Positions 39,367 through 46,275 are shown, numbered from the stretch's first letter. The stretch: DNA of 64,000 nt from Hyphomonadaceae bacterium (GCA_019747815.1 JAIEQJ010000002.1:1-64000); one strand, 5' to 3'. Notes: generated by a model not told the origin, from the sequence alone. A program made the numbers and translations.

Positions 39367-39639
39367 GTGAACGCCGTAATAGAACCAGCCAAATGTGTCA
39401 ATAGTTCCACTGGCCAGCCACTTTCTGCTCGCATCGCCCCGCTTTTGCATGAGGGGCTGAGCAACTGCGAGATCGCCGACACCGTCGCCTGCTCCCCCGA
39501 CTACGTGCGCGCCGTCCGCCACAAGCTTGGATTGTCGGCCGCCCGTCCCCACCGCCGCGTCCCGAAACGACTGCGCCAACCCAACCTGCGTGAGCTCGCC
39601 CTGAAGCTCTACGCCATGCGCCAGGAGGGCTTGCTGTGA
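39367..39639 (+). CDS. Small HTH phage protein
   Basis: A 90-residue basic protein starting at GTG 39367 (AAGGAG eight bases ahead). ARIAPLLHEGLSNCEIADTV then ACSPDYVRAVRHKLGL is a clear LuxR/resolvase-like helix-turn-helix. The C-terminus is rich in Arg. A DNA-binding role next to the replication genes is likely. It overlaps the next gene by four bases. Confidence 0.65.
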   Translation: MNAVIEPAKCVNSSTGQPLSARIAPLLHEGLSNCEIADTVACSPDYVRAVRHKLGLSAARPHRRVPKRLRQPNLRELALKLYAMRQEGLL

Positions 39640-39818
39640 AACGCCTCTCAGCCCTCGCCCAGCTCGTGGCTCTGTACGCAGAGACGGGTGTCACCAAGAC
39701 ATCTGAATTGGCCAAGCTGACCAACTATCCGGAAAAGGACATCGCTCGCGCTGAAGCAGAACTTCAGGGTCGCCTTCCGGCACCGCAACATTTTCGAAGG
39801 AAGAGGGAGCGGCTATGA
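39636..39818 (+). CDS. Small HTH-like phage protein
   Basis: A 60-residue protein. QLVALYAETGVTKTSELAKL and YPEKDIARAEAELQGRL form a short HTH. It ends in a basic tail (RRKRERL). It overlaps both neighbours by ATGA-type junctions and lies directly before the replication initiator, so it may act at the origin. Confidence 0.6.
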   Translation: MKRLSALAQLVALYAETGVTKTSELAKLTNYPEKDIARAEAELQGRLPAPQHFRRKRERL

Positions 39819-40483
39819 ACCTCACTGAGATTGCCACCCAAACTGGTGGGACTGTAACCGAGCGGGCAATCGCCATCCTGATCGCCGCTGGTGTTGCGAC
39901 CAATCAGGAGATTGCTGCCGCTCTTGGATTGACAGTAAGAGCCATCCAAAAGGCTAGGAAAAAGACAGCAACGCGAACTGCAGGACGCGAACTGCAGGAC
40001 GCCGAAGCGAACCACAGTTCGCCAAACGAACCACAGTTCGCGAACCACAGTTCGCCTGTCAGTGAGGAAAGTGTCCCCTCCCCTAAAAGAAAGGTCTCCC
40101 CCTGCACCCCCTCTAAAGAAAACATACCCCTCCCATCAGGAACAGAAAGAAAGAAAGATTCTGGTGCTAACGCACCAGCACCAGCGGCTTTGCCCTCTGC
40201 CTGCAAGGTCTACGCTTTCGAGGGCGTCAACGGCAGGATCACCCAGGAGCAGGCTGAACGGTGGCGGAAAGCATATCCGGCTGTCCCCGACCTGCTGGCG
40301 GAGCTGCAGGCTTGTGATGATTACTATGCGGCCAACCCGGAACGGCTGAAGGGCAAGTGGTTTTTCGCCTGCTCGGCCTGGCTGCTGCGGTCCAACAAAC
40401 GCGAGGCTTCCGACAAGCGCAGCAAGTTCGAGCGCGAGATGGACGAGATTTGCCCGCCCGAAATCTACGGGAGGCTGCAATGA
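39815..40483 (+). CDS. Lambda O-like replication initiator (origin within gene)
   Basis: A 222-residue protein. Residues 10-50 form an HTH (AILIAAGVATNQEIAAALGL with TVRAIQKARKK). Residues 55-120 are a low-complexity linker encoded by tandem palindromic repeats and a purine-rich stretch. Residues 125-222 (VYAFEGVNGRITQEQAERWR, WFFACSAWLLRSNKREASDK) resemble the C-terminal helicase-loading part of phage initiators. DNA-binding N-terminus, repeats in the middle and helicase gene next mirror lambda O. ATGA overlap with the primase-helicase start. Residue-level homology to O is not claimed. Confidence 0.72.
   Translation: MNLTEIATQTGGTVTERAIAILIAAGVATNQEIAAALGLTVRAIQKARKKTATRTAGRELQDAEANHSSPNEPQFANHSSPVSEESVPSPKRKVSPCTPSKENIPLPSGTERKKDSGANAPAPAALPSACKVYAFEGVNGRITQEQAERWRKAYPAVPDLLAELQACDDYYAANPERLKGKWFFACSAWLLRSNKREASDKRSKFEREMDEICPPEIYGRLQ
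39973..40055. repeat. Candidate phage replication origin: iteron-like palindromic repeats
   Basis: Two direct repeats GCGAACTGCAGGAC (39973-39986, 39987-40000) and three copies of the palindrome GCGAAC-CACA-GTTCGC (40007-40022, 40026-40041 with A at its first position, 40040-40055). They sit within the initiator gene and are followed (40080-40165) by a strand-asymmetric, purine/pyrimidine-biased stretch that could melt. The same layout occurs at lambda ori. Confidence 0.7.
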
Positions 40484-42291
40484 TCGGCGACATCACGCAG
40501 ATCAAGCGCATGCTGGCCGACAAGGCGCTGTCGGTCGCGGAGCACCTGCTGCCCAAGGGCCGCAGGCAGGGCCAGGAATGGCGTGCAGGCTCGATCAACG
40601 GCGAGCAGGGGCAAAGCCTCGGCGTCCACCTGTCGGGCTCCAAGGCCGGCATGTGGGCCGATTTCAACGGCAGCGGCGCCAGCGGCGATCTGATCGACCT
40701 GTGGGCTGCCGTGCGCGGTATGCCGCTCAACCAGGCGCTGGAGGAGGCGCGCGGCTGGCTGGGGATCGTGCGTCCCGAGCCCTACCGCGAGCCGAAGAAA
40801 AACTACACGCGCCCGCCCAAGCCGCAATGCCGCGTGCCCCAGGCACGGGTGTTGGATTATCTCACCGAGGACCGCAACCTCTCGATGGAGGCCGTCAGGG
40901 CCTACCGGATTGGCGAGGCTGGCGACGAGATCGTGTTTCCGTTCCTGTTGCCCGATGGCGTCCTCGCCATGGTCAAGACGCGCAAGGCGGAGGATGGAGC
41001 AAAGCCCAAGCCCACCGCGGCCAATTGCGAGCCGGTGCTGTTTGGCTGGCAGGCAATCCCGGCCGATGCGCGCGAGGTCGTGATCACGGAAGGCGAGATC
41101 GATGCGCAGTCGATGTTCGATTACGGCTTCCCGGCGCTGTCGGTGCCGTTCGGCGGCGGGGCCGGTGCCAAGCAGCAGTGGATCGAGAACGAGTTCGAGC
41201 GCATGGACCGCTTCGAGCGCATCTACCTCGCCACCGACATGGACAAGGCGGGCGACGAGGCGGCCGATGCTATCGCCAACCGGCTCGGGCGCCATCGCTG
41301 TGTGCGCGTGAAGCTGCCGCGCAAGGACGCCAATCAGTGCCGCGTGGAAGGCGTGCCGGCGGCAGAGATAGCGCGCGCCATTGCAGAGGCGGAGTTTCTG
41401 ACGCCGGCCGGGCTGAAGCGGCCCAGCGACTACACCGCCGACGTGACGCAGATGTTCTGGCCGTCGCAGGATGAACACCAGGGCTACCGCACGCCCTACA
41501 GCAAGCTCGGATCGAAGCTGCTGTTCCGGTCGGCGGAGGTGACCTTGTGGTGCGGTGCCAGCGGCTCGGGCAAGAGCCAGCTCCTGTCGGACTGCATTGT
41601 CGACTGGATCAAGCAGGGCAGCCGCGTGTGCCTGTGCAGCCTGGAAATGAAGCCGCAGCAGACGTTAAAGCGCATGGTCAAGCAAGTGGTTGGCGTCGAT
41701 CGTCCGACCGAGGCAGCCATCCAGCGAGCGCTCGAATGGCTCGACAATGGCCTGCTGATCTACGAGCGGCTGGGCAAGGCCGGTGTCGGAGGGCTGCTGG
41801 AAATCTTCGCCTTCGCGCAGGCCAAGTACGGCTGCGATCAGCTTGTCATCGACAGTCTCATGCGTCTTGGCATCGAGAGCGACGATTACGTTGGCCAGGA
41901 AAAGGCTGTGTTCGAGATGGTGGACTGGACGGTGGCGCATCGTGTGCACCTGCATCTGGTTGCGCACTCGCGCAAGTCCGGTGGCGCGGCCAAGGGTGGC
42001 GTGCCGGAGGCTGAGGATGTGAAGGGCGCAATGGAGATCGGCGCCAACGCCTTCAACATTCTGACGATCTGGCGCAACCGGCCGTTGGAGAAAAAGATCG
42101 CAGACGCACCCACGGATGAGGAGAAGGCCAAGCTCGCGGAGCGCCCTGGCGTGGTGCTCAACGTCGCCAAGCAGCGCAACGGCGACTTCGAGGGTGTGGT
42201 GGGATTGTGGTTCGATCAGGCCAACTATCGATACCGATCGAGCCATGATGGCGCGACGTGGAAGCGGCAGTATTTGGAGGCCGCGGCATGA
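40480..42291 (+). CDS. Bifunctional primase-helicase (Toprim plus DnaB/RecA-like)
   Basis: A 603-residue protein like T7 gp4. Residues about 45-95 form a primase N-terminal region without a visible CHC2 zinc finger. The Toprim domain has VVITEGEIDAQSMFDYG (E204) and YLATDMDKAGDE (D253, D255). The helicase domain has Walker A WCGASGSGKSQLL (359-367), Walker B LVIDSLM and the DnaB-like HLHLVAHSRKS (motif 3/H4). It primes and unwinds phage DNA at the replication fork. ATG 40480 overlaps the initiator's stop. Upstream in-frame codons lie inside the initiator gene and are rejected. Confidence 0.9.
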   Translation: MIGDITQIKRMLADKALSVAEHLLPKGRRQGQEWRAGSINGEQGQSLGVHLSGSKAGMWADFNGSGASGDLIDLWAAVRGMPLNQALEEARGWLGIVRPEPYREPKKNYTRPPKPQCRVPQARVLDYLTEDRNLSMEAVRAYRIGEAGDEIVFPFLLPDGVLAMVKTRKAEDGAKPKPTAANCEPVLFGWQAIPADAREVVITEGEIDAQSMFDYGFPALSVPFGGGAGAKQQWIENEFERMDRFERIYLATDMDKAGDEAADAIANRLGRHRCVRVKLPRKDANQCRVEGVPAAEIARAIAEAEFLTPAGLKRPSDYTADVTQMFWPSQDEHQGYRTPYSKLGSKLLFRSAEVTLWCGASGSGKSQLLSDCIVDWIKQGSRVCLCSLEMKPQQTLKRMVKQVVGVDRPTEAAIQRALEWLDNGLLIYERLGKAGVGGLLEIFAFAQAKYGCDQLVIDSLMRLGIESDDYVGQEKAVFEMVDWTVAHRVHLHLVAHSRKSGGAAKGGVPEAEDVKGAMEIGANAFNILTIWRNRPLEKKIADAPTDEEKAKLAERPGVVLNVAKQRNGDFEGVVGLWFDQANYRYRSSHDGATWKRQYLEAAA

Positions 42292-42641
42292 TCAGGATTC
42301 TGCTCAAAGTCGTGTCCGAGCTGACGCATGTCAGCGCGTCAGACATCCTGGGCCAGAGCCGCTTCCGGCACATCGTGCAGGCCCGGCATCTGGCGATCTG
42401 GCTGGCCTGCGTAGCGCTGGAAAAAACCCACTCGGCGAGCGCGGTCGGGCATTTTATCGGCGGCCGGGATCACACCACGGTTTTGTATGCGCGCGCTAAG
42501 GTCGAGCACCTGCGAGCGACCGATCCGCACTGGCAGAAACTGACCGCGGAGGCGCTGCAGATTTTCAGCGCACGGCGCGCGGCTCAGCGCGAGCGCCTGA
42601 TGGCTGCATGCCACCGCTTGGCAGAGGAGCTGCGCGCATGA
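42288..42641 (+). CDS. Stand-alone DnaA domain IV protein
   Basis: A 117-residue protein consisting essentially of DnaA's DNA-binding domain IV. VSASDILGQSRFRHIVQARH, then LAIWLACVALEKTHSASAVG and the signature HFIGGRDHTTVLYARAKVE match the DnaA box-binding helix-turn-helix. There is no AAA+ domain, so it cannot act as a full initiator. It could bind DnaA boxes on phage or host DNA, competing with host DnaA or marking the phage origin. ATGA overlap with the helicase gene. Confidence 0.85.
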   Translation: MIRILLKVVSELTHVSASDILGQSRFRHIVQARHLAIWLACVALEKTHSASAVGHFIGGRDHTTVLYARAKVEHLRATDPHWQKLTAEALQIFSARRAAQRERLMAACHRLAEELRA

Positions 42642-42970
42642 AATGCCATCGAGAAGGCTGCAGCAAAGCTCTGGGATTTGGCCGGCGCAAGTTCTGCGGT
42701 CGTGAGTGCTATTTGATCAACCACAAGGTCTACCGCGCGCAGTGGCAGCGCTCGCGGCGCAAGCACGTGCGCTGCGGGCACTGCAAGGGGCCGCTGCCGC
42801 TGCTCAAGGGCAACGGGCATCGTCGCGGCGCCCACTACGGCTACTGCTCGCCAGCCTGCTTCGTGGAGGGCAAGCGTGCCGACCATCGCGCCTATCAGCG
42901 TGAGCGCGTGATCGGCCACGGCTGGGCATATTTGTTTCGTAACCCCAAGCAAGGAGTACCGCGTACATGA
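42638..42970 (+). CDS. Small zinc-finger phage protein
   Basis: A 110-residue basic protein. It has several Cys pairs: CHREGCSKALGFGRRKFCGR with EC, then VRCGHCKGPLPLL and YGYCSPACF, giving at least two zinc ribbons or knuckles. Basic residues between suggest nucleic-acid binding. The family is found in phage replication clusters without known function. It overlaps genes on both sides by four bases. Confidence 0.62.
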   Translation: MKCHREGCSKALGFGRRKFCGRECYLINHKVYRAQWQRSRRKHVRCGHCKGPLPLLKGNGHRRGAHYGYCSPACFVEGKRADHRAYQRERVIGHGWAYLFRNPKQGVPRT

Positions 42971-43353
42971 ATAACAACGAGACTGCGAAGCTGACGCACA
43001 TCATCCAGCGCCACTCCACGCTGGCTGCTGAGATCAAAGAGCGCAAGATGGAGCAGAAGGAGCTGGAGGACGGCGCTTGGGAGCAATGCGGAAAATCCGC
43101 CAAGTGCGTGCGCCAGCTCTCCAAGGAATCGAAATGGGATGCGGTAAAGCGCGAGCAGCAGCGGCAGCTCGAGGAGGAAATCGACCAGTGCCGTGCCGCG
43201 CTGGGCCTGCTCTCGGACCTGCCGCTGGGCCAAGTAGAATTAGACCGGATGGGTGCGGACGAGCCACAGCACCACGCCACCAATCCGAAATATAAAGCGA
43301 AAGAGCACAAGGATAAGCGGAGGCGCCAGCCGGCAGCAGAAGCAACAGCATAG
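42967..43353 (+). CDS. GapR (DUF2312)-like nucleoid protein
   Basis: A 128-residue charged helical protein. AKLTHIIQRHSTLAAEIKER followed by KMEQKELEDGAWEQCGKSAK, CVRQLSKESKWDAVKREQQR and CRAALGLLSDLPLG parallels the GapR layout (L-x-x-I-I-x-R...E-x-K...G-x-x-x-K-x-x-R...L-x-x-x-L-G). In Caulobacter GapR forms a clamp on overtwisted DNA and helps replication. The C-terminal 40 residues are a basic tail. Assignment is by pattern and not certain. It fits the replication operon. Confidence 0.6.
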   Translation: MNNNETAKLTHIIQRHSTLAAEIKERKMEQKELEDGAWEQCGKSAKCVRQLSKESKWDAVKREQQRQLEEEIDQCRAALGLLSDLPLGQVELDRMGADEPQHHATNPKYKAKEHKDKRRRQPAAEATA

Positions 43354-43425
43354 CGATCAGCAATCTGGGCTGAGCGGGCGAGAACAAGAAAGGAGGAACG
43401 CCGCCTGCTCTCAACGGGGGCTCTC

Positions 43426-43884
43426 ATGAGCAACAGGACGCGCGCGGGCAGGCCCGCAGGTTTGGGATACGTGGTCGACGATATCCGCAAGGAGGCAAGC
43501 CACTTGACGGTCTGGCAGTACGAGGCAGCCAAGCTGATCATGAACCACATGAGCGGCGGCGGCGGCAGCTCGCAAGGCCTGGTTGGCCAGATGGCCGACA
43601 AGGTGGACTGCTCTACCGTCGCACGCACGGCGCCGCCCAATTCCGGCGGCTGGGTGGATGAGCATACGGCGCGGCAGCTCCGCGGATTGAGGCAGCACGA
43701 GATCGAGCTGATCAGCCGGATTGCCTTCGGCCGTGGCCGCTGCCTGGAGGAGTACGGCAAGGTCAATTCCGGCTACAAGACCAACAAGACGGCGCGAGCC
43801 TTTGCGATAGGGCGGGTGACGGCGCTGCTTGAGAGTGTGGCTGAGCTGGCGCAGCTAAAGCCCACAATGCAAACACAGGCTTGA
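43426..43884 (+). CDS. Late-regulator candidate (Q-like position)
   Basis: A 152-residue protein: GYVVDDIRKEASHLTVWQYE, KLIMNHMSGGGGSSQGLVGQ, then LRGLRQHEIELISRIAFGRG. A central zinc motif is absent. No sequence match to lambda Q can be claimed. It is the last gene of the replication operon, and its stop codon lies within the -35 box of a probable late promoter, which is followed by a terminator. That is the location of Q in lambdoid phages. A late antiterminator role is inferred from position only. Confidence 0.55.
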   Translation: MSNRTRAGRPAGLGYVVDDIRKEASHLTVWQYEAAKLIMNHMSGGGGSSQGLVGQMADKVDCSTVARTAPPNSGGWVDEHTARQLRGLRQHEIELISRIAFGRGRCLEEYGKVNSGYKTNKTARAFAIGRVTALLESVAELAQLKPTMQTQA

Positions 43885-43910
43885 CACAATCAGGGCCCTG
43901 GCTGCATAGA
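43881..43910 (+). promoter_or_regulatory. Probable late promoter (pR'-like)
   Basis: TTGACA (43881-43886), an 18-base spacer and CATAGA (43905-43910). Expected start near 43917. It overlaps the stop of the Q-positioned gene and lies 23 bases before a terminator, as at lambda pR'. The -10 box is weak. Confidence 0.55.
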
Positions 43911-43932
43911 AAAAGCGTACCGTAGAGAATTG

Positions 43933-43962
43933 CGCCCTGGCGGACCTTCGCCGGGGCGTTTT
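43933..43962 (+). terminator. Rho-independent terminator just after the late promoter
   Basis: CGCCCTGGCG (43933-43942), six-base loop and CGCCGGGGCG (43949-43958), one G-T wobble, followed by TTTT. It could stop both the replication-operon message and a short RNA from the late promoter unless antitermination occurs. Confidence 0.72.
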
Positions 43963-43988
43963 CGTTGGGGGCTTTGATGTGCTGACCG

Positions 43989-44243
43989 ATGGACGATCAG
44001 CTGGAGCGCATCATCCACCTCGAGGCGGCAGTAGAGCACGGACAGAATTTAACCGCCTACAGGCTGGACGAGCACGCGCGCCGGTTGGCGGCGCTGGAAA
44101 CCCGCCCAGACGCCATTACGCGGGTTATGGGGCCGGGCGCCTGGCTCAAGATCGTTTTGGCCATTTGCCTCCCGCTCCTGGTGCTCCTGGCGACGGGGGA
44201 CATCGGCGCCGCCATCCGCGCCGCGAAATTGGCCGGTGGCTAG
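43989..44243 (+). CDS. Single-TM protein, holin-like candidate
   Basis: An 84-residue protein with a helical N-terminal part (DDQLERIIHLEAAVEHGQNL, ARRLAALETRPDAITRVMGP) and one TM helix (AWLKIVLAICLPLLVLLATG) near the C-terminus. Size, topology and position as first gene after the late promoter suit a holin or spanin-like protein, but no endolysin gene lies next to it in this window. Function inferred from context. Confidence 0.55.
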   Translation: MDDQLERIIHLEAAVEHGQNLTAYRLDEHARRLAALETRPDAITRVMGPGAWLKIVLAICLPLLVLLATGDIGAAIRAAKLAGG

Positions 44244-44366
44244 ATGACCTGGTTGCCGGCCGTCACTTCGCAGACCGCGCATTGATCTACTCGGCGCTGT
44301 TCTGCTGCGCCCTCCTCGGCGCGCGCCTCTTTTCGTAAAAAAAAGCACTGACCAAGGAAACCTGTC

Positions 44367-45002
44367 ATGCGTCGTTTCGCAATGGCGGCGCTTGCCGCAT
44401 TCCTCGCGCTCTCGGCACACGCCGAGGGCATCAACCGCAGTCCTCGCGTCACGGCTCCGGCACAGGCCGATGAGGGGCCGGCCTGGAATCGATCCGGCCT
44501 CTATGTGGCGGCGATCGGCGGCTACAATACCGCTGTCCTCCAGACCGAGGGCGTCGACCTCTCCAATGGCAAGCTGATGGGCGGTGGTGCCATCGGCTAC
44601 AACCACCGCATGGGTCAGTGGGTCGTCGGCGTGGAGGGCGACTGGCTTTTTACGGACATATCGGCAAGCACCACAGTCTCCGGGACGATTGTCAGCGCTT
44701 CCAACCGCCACCTCGCGTCCGTGCGCGCCAGAGGTGGCATCGCAGCCGGACCGGCGCTGCTCTACGCCACCGTGGGCCCGGCCTGGCAGTCCGCCAGGGT
44801 GAGTGTGGCCAGTGGCTCAGCCACTGACTCTGTCTGGCAGCTCGGATGGGTGGCCGGCGGCGGGATCGAGATGGAGCTCACCCGCTCGTTCGCGGTGCGC
44901 CTGGAGGCGCTGCACTATCGCTTTGGTGAGGATGGCTCGCCGTTCGATGCGTTCGAGACCCGGCAGACGGTGGCGCGCGCAGGGTTGGTGTTCAAGTTCT
45001 GA
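44367..45002 (+). CDS. Outer membrane beta-barrel protein (Omp25/31-like) carried by the phage
   Basis: A 211-residue protein. A signal peptide (FAMAALAAFLALSAHAEG) precedes WNRSGLYVAAIGGYNTAVLQ, GGGAIGYNHRMGQWVVGVEG and DWLFTDISAS, the alternating strands of the rhizobial Omp25/31 porin-like family. The end RQTVARAGLVFKF has the C-terminal phenylalanine recognised by the BAM complex. Barrel length suggests eight strands. It is phage-borne, has its own ribosome site (AAGGAAA) and is followed by a strong terminator. It probably alters the lysogen's surface, like lambda Lom. Confidence 0.85.
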   Translation: MRRFAMAALAAFLALSAHAEGINRSPRVTAPAQADEGPAWNRSGLYVAAIGGYNTAVLQTEGVDLSNGKLMGGGAIGYNHRMGQWVVGVEGDWLFTDISASTTVSGTIVSASNRHLASVRARGGIAAGPALLYATVGPAWQSARVSVASGSATDSVWQLGWVAGGGIEMELTRSFAVRLEALHYRFGEDGSPFDAFETRQTVARAGLVFKF

Positions 45003-45118
45003 TAGGCTCTTGGCGCTATTGCGCCAGCACGAGATCAGCGGTGACTTCCCTGACACTGACGCCCGCTGATAGCTCTGGTTGCTCCAAAGGCGTTTCCTCC
45101 CCCAGAGCTGATGACCTA
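45003..45118 (+). other. Highly structured RNA segment (3' UTR or small RNA)
   Basis: Three exact hairpins in tandem: TGGCGC-TATT-GCGCCA (45011-45026), ATCAGCGG...CCGCTGAT (45034-45070) and AGCTCTGG...CCAGAGCT (45071-45109), then the terminator at 45119. No open frame is supported. It may be a stable 3' UTR of the outer membrane protein message or a released small RNA. Confidence 0.5.
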
Positions 45119-45160
45119 GGGCGCGTGTTCTCTCCCGATCGCACGCGCCCCTCTTTTTTT
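45119..45160 (+). terminator. Strong rho-independent terminator
   Basis: GGGCGCGTG (45119-45127) and CACGCGCCC (45142-45150), a perfect 9-bp stem, then CTC and seven T (45154-45160). It ends the outer membrane protein transcript. Confidence 0.85.
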
Positions 45161-45264
45161 ATCCGGAATCAGGCAGGCTCATGACTGTAAGGGCGCCGTA
45201 TTCTCCAAGTCGCGGGGAAGGGCCCAGAACGTAGCCGTGGCCGACATGGTGGTACTCCTGGAAC

Positions 45265-45289
45265 AAAAAATGGGCGCCCGAAGGCGCCC
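45265..45289 (-). terminator. Rho-independent terminator with TTCG loop
   Basis: On the minus strand GGGCGCC-TTCG-GGCGCCC then A and six T (stem 45272-45278/45283-45289, T run 45265-45270). It ends the transcript of the small exported protein gene at 45322-45627. Confidence 0.85.
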
Positions 45290-45304
45290 CAGCTGCGGGG
45301 AGGA

Positions 45305-45320
45305 GGGGGGGGGGGGGGGG
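45305..45320. repeat. Run of 16 G
   Basis: Uninterrupted G at 45305-45320 (C on the coding strand of the neighbouring gene), just after its stop codon and before its terminator. It is a likely slippage site, or a region prone to sequencing error. Confidence 0.9.
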
Positions 45321-45321
45321 A

Positions 45322-45627
45322 TTACTGCTTGGCTGCGATCTCGCCGGCTTTGGTAACATCGAGGCGGCAGTGCGCCTTGGCGGAGCGCTTGTGGGCCTCG
45401 CCCTTGGCCGTCTTCGTCTCGCCAGCCACTCGCGCAGGCATCCAGCGGCAGGCCTTGGTGGGTGAGCACAGGGCTTGCTCGAGGCCCTTGCAGTAAGAGG
45501 CTGCATGCGCTTTGCCGACCATCAGGAGCGCGCCGGCGGCGACTATTGCCAGGACGATGGTACGCAGTTTGGAGGTGTCGGCGGTGCGGGCAACTGCGCG
45601 GCCGTTATGGAAACGAATGGTCTGCAT
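45322..45627 (-). CDS. Small exported protein carried by the phage
   Basis: A 101-residue protein with a basic N-terminus and hydrophobic signal/anchor (TIVLAIVAAGALLMVGKAHA, cleavage near HAAS). The mature part has four Cys (SYCKGLEQALCSPTKACRW, then AHCRLDV), suggesting disulfides in the periplasm, and is lysine-rich. It lies on the strand opposite to the late genes with its own terminator, as in a lysogeny-expressed moron. GAGG precedes the ATG at 45627. Function unknown. Confidence 0.65.
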   Translation of the reverse strand: MQTIRFHNGRAVARTADTSKLRTIVLAIVAAGALLMVGKAHAASYCKGLEQALCSPTKACRWMPARVAGETKTAKGEAHKRSAKAHCRLDVTKAGEIAAKQ

Positions 45628-45686
45628 GATGATCCTCGCTATAGGTTGTTTACGCATTCAAAAAGAATGCAATAAGCAAGCTAATA

Positions 45687-45762
45687 GCAGTGCAGATGCA
45701 GTGCAATAATTAACAGCACATCATCACGCACTTGTGATGCAACATGCATTATGACTGCATTA
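45687..45762. promoter_or_regulatory. AT-rich divergent control region with 11-bp-spaced repeats
   Basis: Direct repeats GCAGTGCA (45687-45694 and 45698-45705) and TGCATTA (45745-45751 and 45756-45762), both 11 bp apart. The region separates the exported-protein gene from the ribbon-helix-helix gene. One-turn spacing suits binding by that small repressor. Confidence 0.5.
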
Positions 45763-45773
45763 CATATGTCGGG

Positions 45774-45920
45774 ATGGACCGAAAGCCCAAGGATCAGACG
45801 CTAACGGTGCGCATTACCAAGGCGGCAAAGGATCGCCTTGAAGAGCTGGCGCGCGCGGATGACCGCAGCATGGCCAGCTATCTGGAACGTCTCATCTTGC
45901 AGCAGCCCAAGCCCAAGTAA
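45774..45920 (+). CDS. 48-residue ribbon-helix-helix repressor
   Basis: A very short protein, MDRKPKDQTLTVRITKAAKD then RLEELARADDRSMASYLERL. QTLTVRITKAAKDRLEELA with MASYLERLI is the Arc/CopG-type RHH fold: a basic beta strand with alternating residues and two helices. It probably represses its own promoter and that of the divergent exported-protein gene at the adjacent repeats. No antitoxin partner gene is obvious, though RHH proteins often serve as antitoxins. Confidence 0.75.
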   Translation: MDRKPKDQTLTVRITKAAKDRLEELARADDRSMASYLERLILQQPKPK

Positions 45921-45964
45921 GGCTTCGCATCGGCTGGCTGCTCACGAAGCAGGAAACCCGGCCA

Positions 45965-46258
45965 ATGACCTCCCTCGCCTTCAACCCCATTACCGTCGCC
46001 ATCGGCGGCCTCGCCGCCATTATCCTCCTCACAGCAATCCCATGGGAGCGTCTGCTGCACTGGTGCTGGTATTCAGCCTCAGACAAAACCCCAGACCGAC
46101 CCATGCCATGGGAACAAGAGAGAACGCGCGAGCACGCGAGCTCGTATGACGCAGGGCAAGTAACGCGTAAGAGTTTGGTGCAGATGGGAGAGGAGCTGAA
46201 CAAACAACCAGCTTTGGAGTGGGGAGCGACGCATCCAAAGGACGCTTCCCCCGTCTAA
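45965..46258 (+). CDS. Small N-terminal TM phage protein
   Basis: A 97-residue protein. One TM helix (NPITVAIGGLAAIILLTAIP) lies near the N-terminus, followed by a hydrophilic, charged tail (DKTPDRPMPWEQERTREHAS). Topology with a cytoplasmic or periplasmic tail could fit a spanin or accessory lysis protein, but nothing specific is visible. It precedes the terminase block. Confidence 0.5.
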   Translation: MTSLAFNPITVAIGGLAAIILLTAIPWERLLHWCWYSASDKTPDRPMPWEQERTREHASSYDAGQVTRKSLVQMGEELNKQPALEWGATHPKDASPV

Positions 46259-46275
46259 ACACAGAGAAGATAGAG

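Noticed and set aside
44244-44338. A hydrophobic reading (LIYSALFCCALLGARLFS) in another frame after the holin-like gene
   Set aside because: No suitable start codon or ribosome site and no slippery sequence for a frameshift; left as a curiosity.
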